NCBI RefSeq assembly: GCF_000213175.1
Contig: NW_009799179.1
Location: forward strand, 6,431,519-6,495,518
DNA from: Neurospora tetrasperma FGSC 2508
Lineage: Eukaryota > Ascomycota > Sordariomycetes > Sordariales > Sordariaceae
Direction: 5' to 3'
Length of the DNA: 64,000 nucleotides
The notes under the pieces are model-generated. The model did not search any database. It saw nothing but the letters and a program-made list of their open reading frames with translations, and had not been told where the DNA came from. Shown here one piece after another: positions 12,961 to 22,927 of this stretch; the stretch's first letter is position 1; each line of letters starts with the position of its first letter. The position numbers and the translations under genes are program-made.

Positions 12961-13507
12961 ATAAATGGATGGTTTGAGATGGGTGTACGCTTGTGGTAGG
13001 CCGCTTGGCAGTGCGCTTGTCTGCTGCAGGGCATCTTTGACACGTTCGTGCTCCGACAATGCGTCTTTCGGATTGCGTGTATACTTGAAAGCAGGCTTTG
13101 TCAAGTATGGGTTATGGATAGTGCCGTAAATAATACAAGTCATTCTCATCAGAAAGACTCGCGGTTGTTATTCACAATACCATGACTTGTTCCGACGCCA
13201 CTGCAGCACGCATAGTTCCAACAAGCCTGCCTCTTCCGCCCCCGCCTCTTCCTCTTCTCAGACCAGTTCATGCATCCCGTCACAGGTCATCCCTCGAGTC
13301 ACTTGACAATCCATGCTCTCGAGTCCGTTGGAGTTGCTCAGCATGGTGACGGACGGCTTAAGGGCAAGGCAACCCGAATCCAAGTGGAACGTACTTACTT
13401 TACTTATGCTGGCGATCTCTCGTCATGGGAACTGTGCTTGCTGGCACCGAACCAAACCAACCGAGTGGGAACCTCGAGCAGAACTTGATGAGGCATATCC
13501 CATCTGA
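12961..13507. other. Intergenic region after SFT2
   Basis: This is the 3' UTR of SFT2 followed by unassigned sequence. A Ser/Pro-coding-like stretch (13181-13353) could be an upstream exon of the orphan exon at 13508, but no convincing donor-acceptor pair connects them. Confidence 0.4.
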
Positions 13508-13714
13508 CTGGAAGCTATCTTCACATCTACACCCACACACTCACAGTCATTGGCACCACAACCGCAAGACAAACCTGTGGAGGCTGGAGCGAACTTGGTT
13601 AACACGATCTACGACGCAGCGGATGGCTATCCCATGCCTATGTCCATGTCCATCACCGAACCAAGTTCACCGCCCTCGCCCAGACGTGGAGACTTCATCA
13701 AGGATGGACGATGA
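13508..13714 (+). CDS. Possible terminal exon of an unidentified gene (partial)
   Basis: An open frame of 68 codons, with no ATG of its own near the start, runs from just after a TGA to the TGA at 13712. Its translation looks like a genuine disordered fungal C-terminus: APQPQDKPVEAGANLVNTIY, then DAADGYPMPMSMSITEPSSP, then PSPRRGDFIKDGR. A CTCACAG at 13541-13547 could be the splice acceptor. I cannot identify the upstream exon or the family. It could equally be a decayed gene remnant. Confidence 0.3.
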   Translation: MEAIFTSTPTHSQSLAPQPQDKPVEAGANLVNTIYDAADGYPMPMSMSITEPSSPPSPRRGDFIKDGR

Positions 13715-15124
13715 TTTGACAAGCACTTATATCACGCCTGCTGCTACTGCTGCCAATATCTTGCAGCCGCCATAGAGATCGATATCCCGTGCCATATCTG
13801 TCTCATTGTCTCACTACCCCTTCCATGATGCCCACATCACCCTACTGTCAGTTGTCAAAGCCAAGGCACGGTTTGCATGCAGGCAGGGGGAAAATAATGT
13901 GAGAAGAGCCATTCTATTCGTCTGCACTATTTATCATCCTACCAAGCCAAATCCCACCGCACAACGCCCAAGTTCCCCGACTCCCAGACACCCATCCATC
14001 CTCCAATCCTTCCAAAAGGACATTCTTCCCAGCTCCCCTCCCCCGCCCACCAAGCCTCACGATGCGTCGTCTATTTGGCCCTAGGCAGCAAAGCCACCTA
14101 GGTTTCCAGGTAGTGCCACGTGGAGGCATAGACGTCCGACTTCACTACCCTTTTTACCCCACACTTGTGATCGGGAGGGAAAATTGAGCGCGACTTCGCG
14201 ACTCACAACCCAGCTAGGTTAGTACGCCAAAACTCCAAACACCACCAACTCCCAACGCCCCCAACTCCGTCTCCTATCTATTAAGTCTACATATTCTTTT
14301 TTTTTTTTTTTTTTTGTTTTTTTTTTCTAAGAAAATCAATGTACTTGCCTGGTCGTCTTGTCGATCGCTTGATCGTGCTTCCCGGCTTCGCGCCTCACGG
14401 TGTAAGTCCTCCGCCCCGCCCCCCAACTCCTCCGATGCGGTCCGATCGTGCTTCCCGGCTTCGCGCCTCACAGTGTAAGTCCTCCACCCCGCCCCCCAAC
14501 TCCTCCGATGCGGTCCGTCGTGTGAATCTGTTGTCCTCCACTGAGCTGAAAGACTGTTAGTAATTTGTTACAACCAGATTGGGGGTTTGGAAGAACTCAC
14601 TCCTTGCGCCTCAGATAATCGCCAGGTACTCTCCTCCGCACTCTTACCCCTTCATAGCGCACACAATCTGCACCCGGTGTGCGCGATCATGTTACACTCC
14701 CCGCAGAAGACTACACTAGTTGGCTAGTTCGTGTAGACCCGGCCCGAAATAGGGTCCCGGATAACTCTAGGGCCCCGAGGAGCCTTTCGAGCTTCTTCTT
14801 GACGACGCCAGTGGGCCTCCAAAGCGACCCGAGCCTGACGTTGCCTCTCCTCCTGAGCAAGATGATTCGCCGCGTACTCTCGCACACGCTCATCATTTGC
14901 CCTGCGCCATTGCTGACGCCTCTCTCTCTCTCCGAAAGCGTGGAGGTGTCCGAGTCCGAACCAGATCCGCGCCTTGCGACGCGCGCTTTCTGCTCCTTCT
15001 TGACAGCTGGAATTGGGCTGTCGAAGAAAGAGTGATCTGATAACCAGTCTTCTTCGCCCGATGGATGGAACGATGAACAGACGGAAAAGTTGTCGAGATC
15101 GGGACCTTTAGAATCAGCAGGGCT
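13715..15124. other. Intergenic region with homopolymer T tract and a 73-bp tandem duplication
   Basis: A T tract with a single G interruption lies at about 14297-14326. Directly after it is a two-copy tandem duplication (annotated separately). Open frames on both strands here (for example 14679..15035 plus) have no recognisable motif and are not called. The right part should hold the 3' UTR of the minus-strand gene ending at 15125. Confidence 0.5.
14371..14516. repeat. Two-copy 73-bp tandem duplication
   Basis: Copies at 14371-14443 and 14444-14516 abut exactly and differ at only two positions, both G in copy 1 and A in copy 2. Each copy contains TGTAAGTCC, a good splice-donor sequence, and a CCCGCCCCC run. 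The near-identity suggests a recent duplication. Confidence 0.9.
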
Positions 15125-15718
15125 CTAGGCCGCGTCATCGTCGGAACCGTAAAACGAGGGACTCGTGCTCTTGGTCTTGTTGGCGAGCGAGCTTTGCTGT
15201 CTCACAGGGGTGCGCGGGACAGCGACGAGAGAGGAAGTCGAGGACTTGGGAGTGTTGCCGTCGAAGGGTGACACAACGGACTTCAGACCAGTGGCGAAGA
15301 ACTCGGTGAGGTAGTCGAGACCAGAACCGAAGAACTCCAGCATGGCTGAGATGTTGGGATCGTCCGTTGTTGTCTGAGTCGAACAACTGCGATAGTTGGA
15401 ACCACACCTCTGCTCGGGGAACGATGGAACCTCGGGGAACCAGTCGATGATTTTGTACAGCAGAGATGCGGCGAGTCTGGCCAGCATACCGAACGGCGTG
15501 ATTGTCGAAAGTGAGTGTGTGCCTGTGACGGCGTCGACAATGCTGATGATTGTACCGATGGTGTGGTGGTCCAGCCACATGACCGATGCCTTCCAAGCCG
15601 GCCACAAGGTGGCGTCGAGAAGCTGGAGGCAGTTGGCGGCCGATGTGAAGAGTAGCCAAAGGATCCTCATGAGGAAGGCTCCAATGGGAGACAACTCGTT
15701 CGAGCTTGTTTGTTGCAT
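15125..15718 (-). CDS. Uncharacterised 197-aa protein
   Basis: A single-exon frame with strong GC third-position bias in its codons and an A-rich start context (caacaaaATG), so I take it as a real gene. Residues 14-40 and 45-65 (GAFLMRILWLLFTSAANCLQ and TIGTIISIVDAV) and 75-90 (FGMLARLAASLLYKIIDWF) are hydrophobic or amphipathic and could associate with membranes; there is no clear cleaved signal peptide. Residues 105-150 contain two similar aromatic segments (LEFFGSGLDYLTEFFATGLK). The tail from about 150 is Ser/Thr-rich, with PKSSTSSLVAVPRTP-like possible phosphosites, and ends acidic (GSDDDAA). I do not recognise a family; it may be restricted to related fungi. Two copies of a GGGAAGGCGCGCC element lie 210-265 bp upstream of the start. 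Confidence 0.6.
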   Translation of the reverse strand: MQQTSSNELSPIGAFLMRILWLLFTSAANCLQLLDATLWPAWKASVMWLDHHTIGTIISIVDAVTGTHSLSTITPFGMLARLAASLLYKIIDWFPEVPSFPEQRCGSNYRSCSTQTTTDDPNISAMLEFFGSGLDYLTEFFATGLKSVVSPFDGNTPKSSTSSLVAVPRTPVRQQSSLANKTKSTSPSFYGSDDDAA

Positions 15719-15927
15719 TTTGTTGATGGTGATTGCTGAGTGATTGATGAGATGAAAAGCGTTGTTGCAGTTTGAAGAAAATGAAGACAGAATGTTGTTG
15801 TTGATGTTGTTGAAAGCTTTGGTTGCGATCGTTGAAGAAGAGGAAAGAGGAGAAGAACGAGAGAGGGCCGGGACGGGTGGGAGATTTGCTTTAGTCCCAG
15901 GCTCAGCCCTACAAAAAAAACATCCGA

Positions 15928-15982
15928 TTTGGGAAGGCGCGCCCTATTGGCTACTGATGGACACGTTTTGGGAAGGCGCGCC
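15928..15982. promoter_or_regulatory. Paired GGGAAGGCGCGCC direct repeats
   Basis: The 16-mer TTTGGGAAGGCGCGCC occurs at 15928-15943 and again at 15967-15982, 39 bp start to start (close to four helical turns). Each contains the palindrome GGCGCGCC. They sit in the upstream region of the minus-strand gene starting at 15718. A binding site for a regulator is a reasonable inference; no factor can be named. Confidence 0.45.
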
Positions 15983-18659
15983 TTACTGGTGGACGTGGGC
16001 ACTCTTTGTCCGGAGCGTGTCAGGGGGTGTTTCGAATCTGCCCGAGGGTCTGCGGGGGAGTACACAGGCAACTAAGCACCTGAAGAGAGAAGGAAATACA
16101 GCAGGCAAGTGACCCCTAGGGCAAGTGAATTAGCGAGAGGCAGGCGAGAATAAAGCTTCAGCGGGGAAGTCTCAGGGCCTGAAATGATTAGAGGCATCGC
16201 TAGAGGCAGGTAAGTGGTACCTGTAGCAGAGATGTTTAACGACTTTTATAGAAGGTGGTGTGGGCCTTGCGACAGTGGAGATGGGGGTGCCCCTAGAGGG
16301 TCTTGCCTGAAGGGTCGTATGAAGCCATCGCGGTCGCTAATGAAGGAGGTTTGGGAGCGATCACTACTTTCATTGCTTTGGGAGTTTTATCTGAGAATCT
16401 GCATTTATATGCCGTGAGGTTGAACTTGGCGATTGTATAATATGTCATTGGTCAGCCCTATTTGTGGATCCGCGCACCGGTGTCTCGGTTCCTGGTTCCT
16501 GCTTGCTGAAGTGGCGTCCAACCCTTGTCATGTACTGTCCCCCCGGTCCTCCCACCCAAACATCCCATAAGGGATCATCGTTTCGCCATGAGCAGGCGCA
16601 TGCAGGATATCCGACAAGCCTTTGATGGCAGAAGCATGTTGTGACATTATACTACTCGTGGGTCAATACTTGTGATTGGCATTGTCTACAGGCGCAGACT
16701 ATCTCCTTCTGCAGGGCAGTCAAGGGTGTTACCCGAACTACGGCCGAAGACCCTGAATCTGCTTGCGGTGATGCTTGCATGTGCAAAACGGCGGTACACA
16801 TGCAGACATTCCAGGGTACGTTTTCTTCAATGGAATGCTTCTACACCATTACGGCAGAGACACTGCCTCATGTGACCAGTCGCTTGACGTACAGGTAGAT
16901 TCCGAACAATTAGCCAACGCAGACCCACATCCCGCTCCGATGGACGACGACAAGTTCATCACGACGACAAGTCCACATTCAGTTCTCGGCGCGGCCAAGC
17001 CTTTCGAATGTCGATTCTCCCTCGAAGCAAAAAAGCGTGCGTTTTCACTCTCAACCCCTGACGCTCGATGGGGGAATGTACCTCCATCAAATTATCTGAC
17101 AACAACACTAGGCTACCCACTGGCTCTTTCGCCGATGCAGCAGCTCCTCATCATTAAAATCTTGAACAAGGAGGCTAAAGAAGGCCATGTAGACGATACA
17201 ATACAATTTTTCGTCAACCAGCTGTATGCCGCAGTCAGTTCTGTCCATACTCGAAAGAGCGACGCAAGAACACACACCGAGACCATGGTCCAATAGAACC
17301 ACGAGGCTGATCGAATCTCGACCTGTATGGACAACAACCAGATGCCAAAGGACTCTATCTGATGAACAAAGAAAAGGCCAGCGTCGCGCCAAACAATCTT
17401 ACTCGACGACTATTGATGCTACCAGCACATATTCTACCATACTCTATATCATTTTCGCCCATTGTTGGTATACGCCCTTCCTCGACCCTATCCCAACTAT
17501 CGCGACACGGCGCAGATGAGCAACCTAAAACCAAGCCAGAAAGCGACCCCGACGGCCAAACCGATGAACAACTCCATAAACGCGCGTAGAACAAAGCTTT
17601 GCCATGATATATCGGGTTCGGTGTCTGTTCCAGGCCTGGCAATATTCGACACGACAGCCAATGACCACATACCGAAAACACCTATCAAACGTTTCGGGTA
17701 TCCATGAGGACTTGTTACAATAGCAACACTTCATTTCAATCTCGGCAAAACACACCGTACTGGCTGTTATTCCCCGCCGACTGGTTGAAGATTTCCAAAG
17801 ATGATCGCGGCCACTAGTTGAGGAGGTTGCAGAGATGGGGGCATCGGATCTACGATTATTTGCACCCTCCCCGCGAACCAAGTGCATTCGGGAAAATGGT
17901 TAAATCCGAGCCACAGTCTCAGTGCCCTCATGAGCTCACACATTTTCAATTTGTTTATATGCTCCGTTGCAAGTTTTATGCCATCGACGTTCTCGTCAAG
18001 GTTGATGCGAACCATTGCGCCCAAGTAATTCCCTGCTCCGCTCACCACTTATCAAATCACCTTTACCTAGGACGCAGGCAGACGGACGTTGTTCCGCCGA
18101 CATGCCCTCTCAGCGAATGACCGAACGATGATCTCCCCATCCAGTCAGTCTCCAGTTCACCGGGTCCCACCGTTGCCGCCAATGGATGTTCCTTGGCTCC
18201 TTGGGTACACTAGGTATGTACACTACGCAGTCCATGACGGATCTGGCAGATCTGATCTACTGCGCAGTACACTATACTACATACTCCGACATTCCATCCA
18301 ATCCGGTCCCATCCAATCTGATCGCATTTTTCCAGTCCCTCCTCGTCTCTTCTGCTCCCCTTTCGGCCAATCGCTTCGCGTAGGTGTGGTGCACATGGCA
18401 TCTTATTACATGCACATGTGCACATACACACTGTCCCATGCTGACCAGACAATGATTTCTCGCTCTCTATGGTCCAGAGACTTGAGTTTGAAACAGACTT
18501 GGGGCGGTCAACAAGACGCGGCATCACGGCGCGGCGACAAGCAAACTGGAATCTACCTCTACCACAATAGTGTAGCAAGGCGTTATGGCGGGACTGCTGT
18601 CCTGGCTGGCAGGGCGATGAAGAAGCGAGCTAAGCGGAGTCGCGGGGGGGGGGGGGGGG
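15983..18659. other. Intergenic region up to the assembly gap
   Basis: No gene is supported. A plus-strand frame ending at 17296 and minus-strand hydrophobic frames around 17500-17690 overlap each other and lack start, splice or family evidence. A G run of 16 bases (18644-18659) leads straight into the gap. Confidence 0.5.
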
Positions 18660-19574
18660 NNNNNNNNNNNNNNNNNNNNNNNNNNNNNNNNNNNNNNNNN
18701 NNNNNNNNNNNNNNNNNNNNNNNNNNNNNNNNNNNNNNNNNNNNNNNNNNNNNNNNNNNNNNNNNNNNNNNNNNNNNNNNNNNNNNNNNNNNNNNNNNNN
18801 NNNNNNNNNNNNNNNNNNNNNNNNNNNNNNNNNNNNNNNNNNNNNNNNNNNNNNNNNNNNNNNNNNNNNNNNNNNNNNNNNNNNNNNNNNNNNNNNNNNN
18901 NNNNNNNNNNNNNNNNNNNNNNNNNNNNNNNNNNNNNNNNNNNNNNNNNNNNNNNNNNNNNNNNNNNNNNNNNNNNNNNNNNNNNNNNNNNNNNNNNNNN
19001 NNNNNNNNNNNNNNNNNNNNNNNNNNNNNNNNNNNNNNNNNNNNNNNNNNNNNNNNNNNNNNNNNNNNNNNNNNNNNNNNNNNNNNNNNNNNNNNNNNNN
19101 NNNNNNNNNNNNNNNNNNNNNNNNNNNNNNNNNNNNNNNNNNNNNNNNNNNNNNNNNNNNNNNNNNNNNNNNNNNNNNNNNNNNNNNNNNNNNNNNNNNN
19201 NNNNNNNNNNNNNNNNNNNNNNNNNNNNNNNNNNNNNNNNNNNNNNNNNNNNNNNNNNNNNNNNNNNNNNNNNNNNNNNNNNNNNNNNNNNNNNNNNNNN
19301 NNNNNNNNNNNNNNNNNNNNNNNNNNNNNNNNNNNNNNNNNNNNNNNNNNNNNNNNNNNNNNNNNNNNNNNNNNNNNNNNNNNNNNNNNNNNNNNNNNNN
19401 NNNNNNNNNNNNNNNNNNNNNNNNNNNNNNNNNNNNNNNNNNNNNNNNNNNNNNNNNNNNNNNNNNNNNNNNNNNNNNNNNNNNNNNNNNNNNNNNNNNN
19501 NNNNNNNNNNNNNNNNNNNNNNNNNNNNNNNNNNNNNNNNNNNNNNNNNNNNNNNNNNNNNNNNNNNNNNNNNN
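18660..19574. other. Assembly gap (915 N)
   Basis: All bases are N. The left edge is a poly-G run and the right edge is one arm of a long inverted repeat; both structures are known to stop sequencing or assembly. Any frame that spans the gap is meaningless. Confidence 0.99.
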
Positions 19575-19784
19575 CAAGCCGTATAACTCTGCTATTGGAT
19601 CTATAGTTAGAATACATAGTCGCTGACTGGATTCCCTTCTTCCCCCAGACTCCACGTGGATCCAAGGACGGGAGTCGGGTCGCACACCCGTCATTGGATC
19701 CACGTGGAGTCTGGGGGAAGAAGGGAATCCAGTCAGCGACTATGTATTCTAACTATAGATCCAATAGCAGAGTTATACGGCTTG
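19575..19784. repeat. Long inverted repeat (hairpin) at gap edge
   Basis: Arms 19575-19664 and 19695-19784 are perfect 90-bp reverse complements. Pairing continues inward by one base, skips one mismatch and resumes for six bases (GACGGG/CCCGTC), leaving a 14-nt loop. The left arm is cut by the gap, so the true arms may be longer. No terminal duplication or transposase is visible. It may be a genuine palindrome or a chimeric end created during sequencing or assembly. Confidence 0.9.
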
Positions 19785-22700
19785 CAAACAGGGCAATATG
19801 TCTTGGGTAAGGAATCAAATGCTCGAGTTACCTTCGTCATGGGGTACGGACATCATCGACAAGTTTGCGAGCAACACACCCAGCAGGGCGCGCTCCGAAA
19901 GCGGATAGGAAAAGGACCGGGGGGCGGTCGGGGGTCGTCGGGAATTGGAGATTGTTGTTGCTTCTGTCGGGTTTTCCTCGCTTTTGTCCTCGCCGGCTCC
20001 ACCCGCTCCGCTTTCCATCTTCGGGGCACCCGCACGTGTCACACCAAATACACTACATGTGTACATGGAGAACTCCGTCTCTGGCGCTGAGATGGGCTCC
20101 CTGAAAATATCAAACAACAAGACTAGATATATTTCATTCTATTACCTCTTCTGTAATATGGGGTAACATCATTGTACGGACCACTCTGAACTCGTATTAC
20201 GATGTCAATCACTTTGTGCTCAAATCGGGGGTAAATTCGTCTCGAAGTCAGGTAACATTCACCGGTGCGTATGTTGTGCGTACTCATAGTTCCTAAAATC
20301 ATATATAACGACGTCGAATGCCCGTAATGCTGATCTTTGGTCGAGAGTGGGCATTTGGGGAGGGGGGCGGCGGCGGCGGCACGGACAATAGAACCCTAAC
20401 CCACCTCCCAATCATGGAAGATCCGACCATCCCGCTGTGCTTCCGAGTTCCCACAGACCGCTTTACCACCGCATAGAAGCAAACCATAGCGGAGTTCCAT
20501 ATGGCATGACCAGGTCATATCATACATCAGAACTCCGGTGTTTTCTATATCAGTTGTCTGGTTTACCGTTTCAAGAAGTCCCGCGAGTCATCCAGCTGCT
20601 GTAGGTGTTTGTTTTGTCCCCTACCAGAATCACATGCTGAAGATCTTGACATGTTCTTAGTCAGCCGCTTCACTTAGTTTTGTCTGTTTGTATTTGTTTT
20701 CTGATGAACTTCGGATCCTCGACCAGAAGGAGCCATGTCGCACCAAGCTCTTAAATGCTATCGACATGTCACAAGCGGAGATAGTGGGTACAAATCCCAT
20801 GCTTACTTGTGAGATGGACGGATGTTGATAGAATGAGCTTCACTCACCCACTTGGCGTGACCATGGAAATAGTACATGGTGTATATGGCTTACCAAAGTA
20901 TACTGTCGATTTGGAAGCACCACCCGTTCGAGGACTTTAGGGGCTATCAGGATATGTGAAGTGACCAGCAGCTATACTCTATCAGTTGACATTACCGCAC
21001 CTAAACTGTCAGCCGAACACTCCCTTCTTCACTTCCAGCTGTCGGTACGTTGCGTTTGTGAAGGCGTTGATGCAAGGACAGTGGGTGCCACCCGCCCGGC
21101 TCAGCCAGGTTTCCCTTCTCACAAAAGTCGAGGCCCTTCGGCGAGAATGGAGCTGAAACGAGCGGTTTTTGGTGCCCTAAACTTCGGCAGCCATCTGATT
21201 AGCAAAAGCAGCGGCCAGGGGACGGGAAGTGTTGCGTTTGCAACCGCCCGCGAGCGATTCGTGCACGTTTCTGCACCAAGTACTAGAAACTGCGGTGACC
21301 GAAACCGCTGCCTGCTCAAAGTAGACTCGCTAGTTCGCATAGCACAAGCAGAGGGTCGATCTTACGGGCTGTTGGACTCGGGTCTTGTTAGAAATTGAGT
21401 GCTTAACTGGTCAGCCTCAAAAAGGTACTCATTTGTGTCCACCACGCGACTACTCAGGATTGAATGTTGTATGGACTGCGCGAGACAAGCGTCACCTATT
21501 CGGGGGTCTAACTGCGGCGATATGTCCATTGATGTGGCTCATCGAATCTCGACCAGCGTCAATGACTCGAAAAAGGAACCGGGAAGTTTGGAATGAAAGT
21601 TTGATCGAAGGCGGAGAGACCTGGGCCCTTCACACTTCGTTCCATGTTAACCTAGGTAGCTGAGATGCCCCTCTACAGTGCGGCTGCCCCGTGCTTAGGT
21701 GGCTCACATCGCTTCAGTTGTTGCCGGTGGCTGATACACGGGCCTGCATTAACCGTGGCAACCTAAACGCCTCCCCTCCAATTCCCCTCCGTCCCGTCCC
21801 TTCCCCTCCCCGCACAAACCCTCCCGTCTGTAGGTATTTTGTACAGGGCAAGCACCAGGCAGGCATGAATCAGACTCACCTCGTTCTTGTTCAGGCAACA
21901 CGCTCAGTAATCGAAAACCGCCTAATCAATTATTAGGATTCGCACGACAACGTGAGTGGATAGATTGGCACCTCAATCGCAGCATTCCTGCTTGTGGGTT
22001 AACGGTAGAGGTACGGGACCTTCCTTGTCCATCCCCACTACTGCGGCAGAACTTCACCCAGGAGCCGAAGAAAAATTTATTCCACACACAAATCTCAGTT
22101 GCTGGATCCGATCCAATTTGGGAAGGACCACTGTCCCCTCCAATAACTTTTTTTTTCTTCCCTTTTGTTTTTTTTTTCCTTAACCAACCCTCTCCCCACC
22201 CGCGCAACCCAACCCCATTTCTTACCACTTTACCTACAGACTGCATCCCGAGGCTGCCATCTTTAGGGTTAGATCTCGACCTCTCTGTGGACCCAGCAAC
22301 CTGTTATTGGACGCCCGCAGGACTCCAGGCATTTACTTACGCATTCGACGCCAGGCGTGCCATCATCTGCTCTCCTCCGCTCTCCTCCGCTCTCTTCCGC
22401 TCTCTTCCCCCTCCTGGTTGATTCGTCTGCATCCTTGGTCGTCATCGCCAACAGCCTGCACCTTCGATTCATCTTCTCGAGGCCCAGACAGCTCTGACAC
22501 CTGTTGGACACCCCGCAAGCGAGATCTTTCCCGACGGTGTACCCGTGCGCATCGGCAAGAATTTTTGCTGTCGAGTCACCAAACACCTTCTCCAAAGATC
22601 GTGCTCCTTGTTTCGGCAACGTCTACGTCTTCTCAGACTTCGACCGAGACAAAACCGTGCAACCGAGTCCAGCTGCAGCAACAGTCTGCCCCGCAGTACC

Positions 22701-22927
22701 CGACATCGAGTCGTCACTCAAGATCGTCAAAGGCCTTAGTGCCGTCAGCAGATTGTCAGAGAGGAGAGGTAATTCTCGCTCTTCTCCGGACATCCGATCA
22801 TCACAGGCGGCCTTCGTGAGCAGTTTAGCCGAGGCGACCTAGACCAAGTCTACACGACCGACCGAGCTTCTCCTCGATCAACCTATCGTCTTGCAACTTG
22901 CTTAACGCCCGCACTACCCAAAACAAA
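19785..22927. other. Intergenic region and leader of the La-motif gene
   Basis: The first two kilobases hold no supportable gene. From about 21868 to the La gene start at 22928 the plus strand contains no ATG at all. A T-rich stretch lies at 22147-22181, and a pyrimidine-rich 10-bp tandem repeat (TCTCCTCCGC-like, four copies) at 22371-22410. I read the last 600-700 bases as an ATG-free 5' leader. Confidence 0.5.
22371..22410 (+). repeat. Four-copy 10-bp pyrimidine tandem repeat in probable 5' leader
   Basis: Units are TCTCCTCCGC twice, TCTCTTCCGC and TCTCTTCCCC. The tract lies about 520 bases upstream of the La-motif gene start and would be transcribed if the leader begins upstream of it. 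CT-rich tracts are common at fungal transcription starts. Confidence 0.7.

Noticed and set aside
17108-17887. Overlapping hydrophobic minus-strand and plus-strand frames
   Set aside because: The frames contradict each other, none has a good start or splice sites, and no family is recognised. A decayed gene is possible but not supported.
18089-19703. Long frames across the N gap
   Set aside because: Their length comes from undetermined bases.
20961-21398. Plus-strand frame of 145 codons
   Set aside because: Begins with GTG, has no recognisable domain, and no splice or context support.
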